Below, piece after piece: positions 6,479 to 9,054 of a stretch of DNA of 9,054 nt. Source of the DNA: DASUPK01 sp036276255 (GTDB taxonomy: Bacteria; Actinomycetota; Thermoleophilia; Solirubrobacterales; 70-9). The stretch spans positions 1 through 9,054 of the forward strand of contig DASUPK010000034.1 in the NCBI GenBank assembly GCA_036276255.1. Reading direction: 5' to 3'. The notes beneath the pieces were generated by a model. It saw only the letters and a list, made by a program, of their open reading frames with translations, was not told the origin of the DNA and made no database searches. The stretch's first letter is position 1. Each line of letters opens with the position of its first letter. Made by a program: the position numbers and the translations under genes.

Positions 6479-6484
6479 TATACT
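6479..6484 (+). promoter_or_regulatory. Putative rpoD promoter -10 element
   Basis: TATACT at 6479-6484 is a near-perfect -10 hexamer for a principal sigma factor. Start of transcription would be near 6491, giving a leader of about 60 nt. The best -35 candidate is TCGAAT (6455-6460, spacer 18), only 3/6 to TTGACA, so the -35 is poor or absent. An rpoD promoter read by its own product would be autoregulatory. Confidence 0.5.
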
Positions 6485-6523
6485 CCCGCACGCTTTTCAA
6501 GCTCGGACTTCTTAGGGGAGAGG

Positions 6524-6543
6524 CCGGGAGACCGGGGAGGAGG
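6524..6543 (+). promoter_or_regulatory. rpoD ribosome-binding site AGGAGG with adjacent GNRA mini-hairpin
   Basis: AGGAGG at 6538-6543 is a perfect Shine-Dalgarno sequence, 8 nt from the rpoD ATG, and fixes the start. CCGG-GAGA-CCGG (6524-6535) just upstream can fold as a 4-bp GC stem closed by a GNRA-type tetraloop. The leader from 6515 to 6551 is almost entirely purine apart from the hairpin's cytosines and the last base. This is the only strong ribosome-binding site seen in the window. Confidence 0.7.
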
Positions 6544-6551
6544 AGAGAGGT

Positions 6552-7673
6552 ATGGCGTCGATTCGCCAGGCCCCCGTGGCCGAAGATCAGCCCTTCGAGG
6601 GGACCGATGAGCTGCGCGGCCTGATCGCAACCGGGACCGAGCGGGGCTATCTGACGTTCGAGGAGATCGCCTCGACGCTCGAGGAGGTGGAGGTCACCAA
6701 GGAACAGGTGTCCGAGCTGCACAGCCATCTCGTCGAGCAGGGTGTGGACGTGATCGCCGCAGATGGCGTCACTGCCTACAAGGAGAGCAAGGGAGAGGGT
6801 TCCTCCAACGGGAACGGGAAGAGGCAGGAGCTGGATCTGACGGTTGAGCCGAGCCTGGACTCGCTGCGGCTCTATTTGCGCTCGATCGGGACCGTGGATC
6901 TGCTCACCGCCGACCAGGAGGTGGCACTGGCGAAGCGGATCGAGCGGGGGGACATGGCCGCGAAGCGCCACATGGTCGAGGCGAATCTGCGGCTGGTCGT
7001 GTCGATTTCGAAGTCCTATCTCGGGCGGGGGCTGAGCTTCCTCGACCTGATTCAGGAGGGGTCGCTGGGATTGATCCGCGCCGTCGAGAAGTTCGACTAC
7101 CGGCGGGGTTACAAGTTCTCGACCTACGCCACCTGGTGGATCCGCCAGGCGGTTACCAGGGCGCTGGCGGACAAGTCGAGGACGATCCGGATCCCGGTTC
7201 ACATGGTGGAGAAGCTGAACCGGGTCGTGCACGTGGAGAGGACCCTGGTGCAGCGGCTCGGGCGCGAGCCGGAGCCGGCCGAGATCGGCGCGGAGCTGGG
7301 CTGGACCGCTCGCGAGGTGCGGGAGGTGCTCAGGGTCAGCCAGATGCCGGTATCGCTGGAGAAGCCGATCGGCGACGAGGACGATTCGGAGCTGGGCGAC
7401 TTCGTCGCTGACGAGCAAACCGAGTCGCCGTTCGAGACGGCCTCCGACAACCTGCAGCGGGAGGACGTGGCGCGGGCGCTGGCCGCGCTGCCGAGCCGGG
7501 ACCGCGAGGTGCTGGAGCTGCGCTACGGGCTCGGCGGCCGGCAGCCGATGACGCTCGAGGAGGTCGGTGTGGCGTTCGGGGTGACCCGCGAGCGGATCCG
7601 GCAGATTGAGAACAGCACGCTGAAGCGACTCAAGGCGATGCCCGAGTCGCAGTGCCTGCGCGGCCTGGGCTGA
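6552..7673 (+). CDS. rpoD: Principal RNA polymerase sigma factor (RpoD/SigA, sigma-70 group 1 type)
   Basis: A 373-residue sigma-70 factor that directs RNA polymerase to housekeeping promoters. Residues about 18-70 look like region 1.1 (GTDELRGLIATGTERGYLTFEEI), followed by a short Ser/Asn/Gly-rich linker at 80-92. Region 1.2 starts near SLRLYLRSIGTVDLLTADQE (104-123). Region 2 spans about 138-210, with the -10-reading and melting segment KFSTYATWWIRQAVTRAL (188-205). Region 3 runs from IPVHMVEKLNRVV (214-226) to about 295. Region 4 is 304-368, with the -35-reading helix-turn-helix TLEEVGVAFGVTRERIRQIE (334-353). Presence of region 1.1 and the canonical TYATWWIRQA argue for the primary sigma, although a paralogous SigA-like factor cannot be excluded. 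The start is fixed by the AGGAGG site. The stop codon falls inside a run of four 14-bp repeats that continues into the start of the next gene. Confidence 0.95.
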   Translation: MASIRQAPVAEDQPFEGTDELRGLIATGTERGYLTFEEIASTLEEVEVTKEQVSELHSHLVEQGVDVIAADGVTAYKESKGEGSSNGNGKRQELDLTVEPSLDSLRLYLRSIGTVDLLTADQEVALAKRIERGDMAAKRHMVEANLRLVVSISKSYLGRGLSFLDLIQEGSLGLIRAVEKFDYRRGYKFSTYATWWIRQAVTRALADKSRTIRIPVHMVEKLNRVVHVERTLVQRLGREPEPAEIGAELGWTAREVREVLRVSQMPVSLEKPIGDEDDSELGDFVADEQTESPFETASDNLQREDVARALAALPSRDREVLELRYGLGGRQPMTLEEVGVAFGVTRERIRQIENSTLKRLKAMPESQCLRGLG

Positions 7674-7712
7674 GCGGCATAGCCTGCGCGGCATAGGCTG
7701 AGCGGCATAGCC
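7657..7712 (+). repeat. Four tandem 14-bp repeats spanning the rpoD stop and the export-ATPase start
   Basis: Consecutive units at 7657-7670, 7671-7684, 7685-7698 and 7699-7712. Units 2 and 4 are identical (TGAGCGGCATAGCC), unit 3 (TGCGCGGCATAGGC) differs at two positions, and unit 1 (TGCGCGGCCTGGGC), inside the last codons of rpoD, differs from unit 3 at two positions. The rpoD stop TGA is the first three bases of unit 2. Read as TAG-N-CT plus a 7-nt spacer, units 2-4 repeat a -10-like hexamer and the ATA that follows it. Fourteen is not a multiple of three, so successive copies change frame. Confidence 0.85.
7694..7707 (+). promoter_or_regulatory. Putative leaderless promoter of the export ATPase, within the repeats
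   Basis: TAGGCT (7694-7699) fits TANNNT and is followed by 7 nt and then ATA at 7707, the same geometry as TAGCCT-7 nt-ATG at fucose synthase. A second copy, TAGCCT (7680-7685) plus 7 nt, precedes the ATA at 7693. Read-through from rpoD is an alternative source of transcription. Confidence 0.3.
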
Positions 7713-8420
7713 GCGATCGAGATCTCCGGGCTGCGCGTGAGGCGCGGCGACAACGTCGTCCTGCCGGATCTTTCCCTGACGATCGAGCGGGGGTCAGTCA
7801 CAGCGCTGCTTGGGCCGAGCGGCTGCGGCAAGACGACGCTGATGCGCTCGATCGTGGGAGTGCAGATCGTCGAGGGGGGACAGGTCCAGGTGCTTGGCGA
7901 GTCGGCCGGGGCGGTGGGACTGCGCTCTCGGGTCGGATACGTGACGCAGGCACCGTCGGTCTACTCCGATCTGACCGTCCGGGAGAACCTGCGGTTCTTC
8001 GCGCGAGTTCTGGACGCATCGGGGCAGCGGATAGACGAGGCGATCCGGACGGTCAGCCTGGGGAGCTTCGAGCAGAGGGTGGTGCGGGACCTGTCGGGCG
8101 GGGAGCGGGCGCGGGTGTCCCTCGCGACCGCGCTGCTCGGCGACCCGGACGTGCTGATCCTGGACGAGCCCACCGTCGGCCTCGACCCGGTGCTTCGCCA
8201 CGATCTCTGGGAGACGTTCTACTCACTGGCGCGCGAGGGGAAGACGCTGCTGGTCTCGAGCCATGTGATGGACGAGGCGGTGAACTGTCACCAGCTGGCG
8301 CTGATGCGAGAGGGGCGGCTGCTGGCGGTCTCGTCGCCGAGCGAGATCCTGGAGCGGACGGGCGCGGATGACCTCACCGAGGCTTTCCTGCGACTGATCC
8401 GTGAGGAGGAGGGAGAGTGA
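7707..8420 (+). CDS. ABC exporter ATP-binding protein (DrrA/CcmA-type, multidrug class), probable ATA start
   Basis: A cytoplasmic ATPase for an ABC-2 exporter. Counting from the GTG at 7737 (227 residues): Walker A GPSGCGKTT (26-34), Q-loop Q71 in YVTQAPSVYSDLTVREN, signature LSGGERARVSLA (119-130), Walker B VLILDEPTVGLDP (139-151) and switch histidine H176 in SSHVMDEA. The frame is open upstream of 7737 and encodes AAIEISGLR, the usual first beta strand of ABC ATPases, so the GTG would cut into the fold. The only upstream candidates in frame are ATA at 7707 (237 residues) and CTG at 7698; there is no ATG, GTG or TTG before the in-frame stop at 7680. ATA 7707 is preferred from protein length and the TAGGCT 7 nt before it. 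A sequencing error or a recent ATG-to-ATA change would look the same. It overlaps the permease start as GTGA. Substrate unknown. Confidence 0.88.
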   Translation: MAAIEISGLRVRRGDNVVLPDLSLTIERGSVTALLGPSGCGKTTLMRSIVGVQIVEGGQVQVLGESAGAVGLRSRVGYVTQAPSVYSDLTVRENLRFFARVLDASGQRIDEAIRTVSLGSFEQRVVRDLSGGERARVSLATALLGDPDVLILDEPTVGLDPVLRHDLWETFYSLAREGKTLLVSSHVMDEAVNCHQLALMREGRLLAVSSPSEILERTGADDLTEAFLRLIREEEGE

Positions 8421-9054
8421 GCCCGCGGTGCACGGGGGCCGTCGCGGGACGGGTGCTTCGCCAGCTGCGCCGCGATCCGCGGACGATCGCGATGGTCCTG
8501 GTGATTCCGTGCGTCCTGATGACGCTGGTCAAGTACATGTTCGAGGGGCAGCCGGGCACGTTCGAGCGGATCGGTCCGCCGATGCTGGGGCTGTTCCCGC
8601 TGATCATGATGTTTCTGATCACGTCGATCACGATGCTGCGCGAGCGGACGACGGGGACGCTGGAGCGGCTGATGACGATGCCGCTCTCCAAGCTCGACCT
8701 GCTGGCGGGCTATGGGATCGCGTTTGCGCTGCTGGCTGCGCTGCAGGCGGCGGTGACGACGGGGTTCGCCTACGGGGTGCTCGGCCTGACGACTGCGGGA
8801 TCGGGGTTCTGGGTGGCCGTGTTGGCGATCGCGAATGCGGTGCTGGGGATGTCGCTCGGGCTCCTGGTGAGCGCCTTCGCCCGGACCGAGTTCCAGGCCG
8901 TGCAGTTCATGCCCGCGTTCATCCTGCCCCAGATCCTGCTCTGCGGGCTGCTGGTGCCGCGGAGCGAGATGGCGAACTGGCTCGACACGCTCGCGGGCGC
9001 GCTGCCGTTCACCTACGCGTACGACGCGCTGGCGCGGGTGTCGGCGGGGGAGTC
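8417..9054 (+). CDS. ABC-2 type exporter permease (DrrB/YhhJ-like), 3' end beyond the window
   Basis: An integral membrane subunit of which 212 codons are visible, from a GTG overlapping the ATPase stop (GTGA at 8417-8420) to the right window edge. The segment MLRERTTGTLERLMTMPLSK (73-92) is the hallmark cytoplasmic loop of ABC-2 permeases of multidrug exporters. Hydrophobic segments lie near residues 22-39, 54-73, 99-121, 130-152 and 166-182, and ALPFTYAYDALAR (195-207) is the conserved region before the last helix. Roughly 30-50 residues are likely missing by comparison with the family. It forms a two-gene exporter with the preceding ATPase. The substrate could be a drug, lipid or other amphipathic compound; the sequence does not tell which. 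GTG is supported by the overlap and by the hydrophobic start downstream. Confidence 0.92.
   Translation, partial: MSPRCTGAVAGRVLRQLRRDPRTIAMVLVIPCVLMTLVKYMFEGQPGTFERIGPPMLGLFPLIMMFLITSITMLRERTTGTLERLMTMPLSKLDLLAGYGIAFALLAALQAAVTTGFAYGVLGLTTAGSGFWVAVLAIANAVLGMSLGLLVSAFARTEFQAVQFMPAFILPQILLCGLLVPRSEMANWLDTLAGALPFTYAYDALARVSAGE

Noticed and set aside
6396..7694. A 432-codon open frame on the minus strand opposite rpoD
   Set aside because: Antisense shadow of an unmistakable sigma factor; the composition is Leu/Arg/Pro/Gln-rich without motifs.
7681..7699. Hairpin AGCCT...AGGCT within the repeats as an rpoD terminator
   Set aside because: Only a 5-bp stem with a 9-nt loop and no T tract; it arises trivially from the repeat sequence and is better described as part of the repeat array.
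1..9054. tRNA, rRNA, CRISPR array, insertion sequence or prophage
   Set aside because: I saw no cloverleaf-like or rRNA sequence, no spaced repeats with a CRISPR layout, and no transposase, integrase or attachment-site features. The genes are nearly contiguous along the whole window.

Overview
This is a GC-rich stretch (about two-thirds G+C by eye) of a bacterial chromosome, most likely from an actinobacterium. The group may be Thermoleophilia (Solirubrobacterales/Gaiellales type), judged from GC content, extremely compact genes, an archaeal-looking MptA-type GTP cyclohydrolase, and start sites that look leaderless. That lineage call is an inference from gene content, not a proof. The window carries ten protein genes (two cut by the window edges), no RNA genes, no CRISPR array and no insertion sequence. 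Nothing here amounts to a clearly new system; the most unusual features are in start-site and gene-end architecture.

Left block, minus strand (1-2447): a polysaccharide-export operon. It has an ABC-2 permease (Wzm type), an ATPase with a C-terminal glycan-recognition domain (Wzt type) and the first 99 codons of a sugar-tailoring-type methyltransferase. The genes overlap by 4 nt (ATGA) or are 8 nt apart. Divergent from it, on the plus strand (2490-3455), is GDP-L-fucose synthase, with its catalytic residues at a constant +5 offset from the E. coli enzyme. Together they suggest a fucose-pathway-containing cell-surface glycan that is made inside the cell, possibly capped or modified by methylation, and exported by an ABC transporter.

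Middle block: six bases after fucose synthase is a family-5 uracil-DNA glycosylase (3462-4169), then the phosphatidylglycerolphosphate synthase pgsA (4188-4745). The 3' end of pgsA overlaps a convergent methyltransferase gene by 19 bp, and the overlap holds a 7-bp-stem inverted repeat containing both stop codons. That methyltransferase (4727-5368, minus) is translationally coupled (ATGA) to the upstream mptA-type GTP cyclohydrolase (5365-6399, minus).

Right block, plus strand: a 152-bp divergent promoter region separates mptA from the principal sigma factor gene rpoD (6552-7673), which has a consensus TATACT, a leader of about 60 nt and a perfect AGGAGG ribosome-binding site. After rpoD come four 14-bp tandem repeats, then a DrrA/YhhJ-type ABC export ATPase whose N-terminus fits best with an ATA initiation codon, and the start of its ABC-2 permease (GTGA overlap, cut by the right edge).

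A recurring pattern: five transcription-unit starts (permease, fucose synthase, pgsA, mptA, export ATPase) have a -10-like TANNNT or NATACT hexamer ending 6-7 nt before the start codon. This is where a promoter would sit if transcription began on the first base of the codon (leaderless mRNAs). rpoD is the exception.
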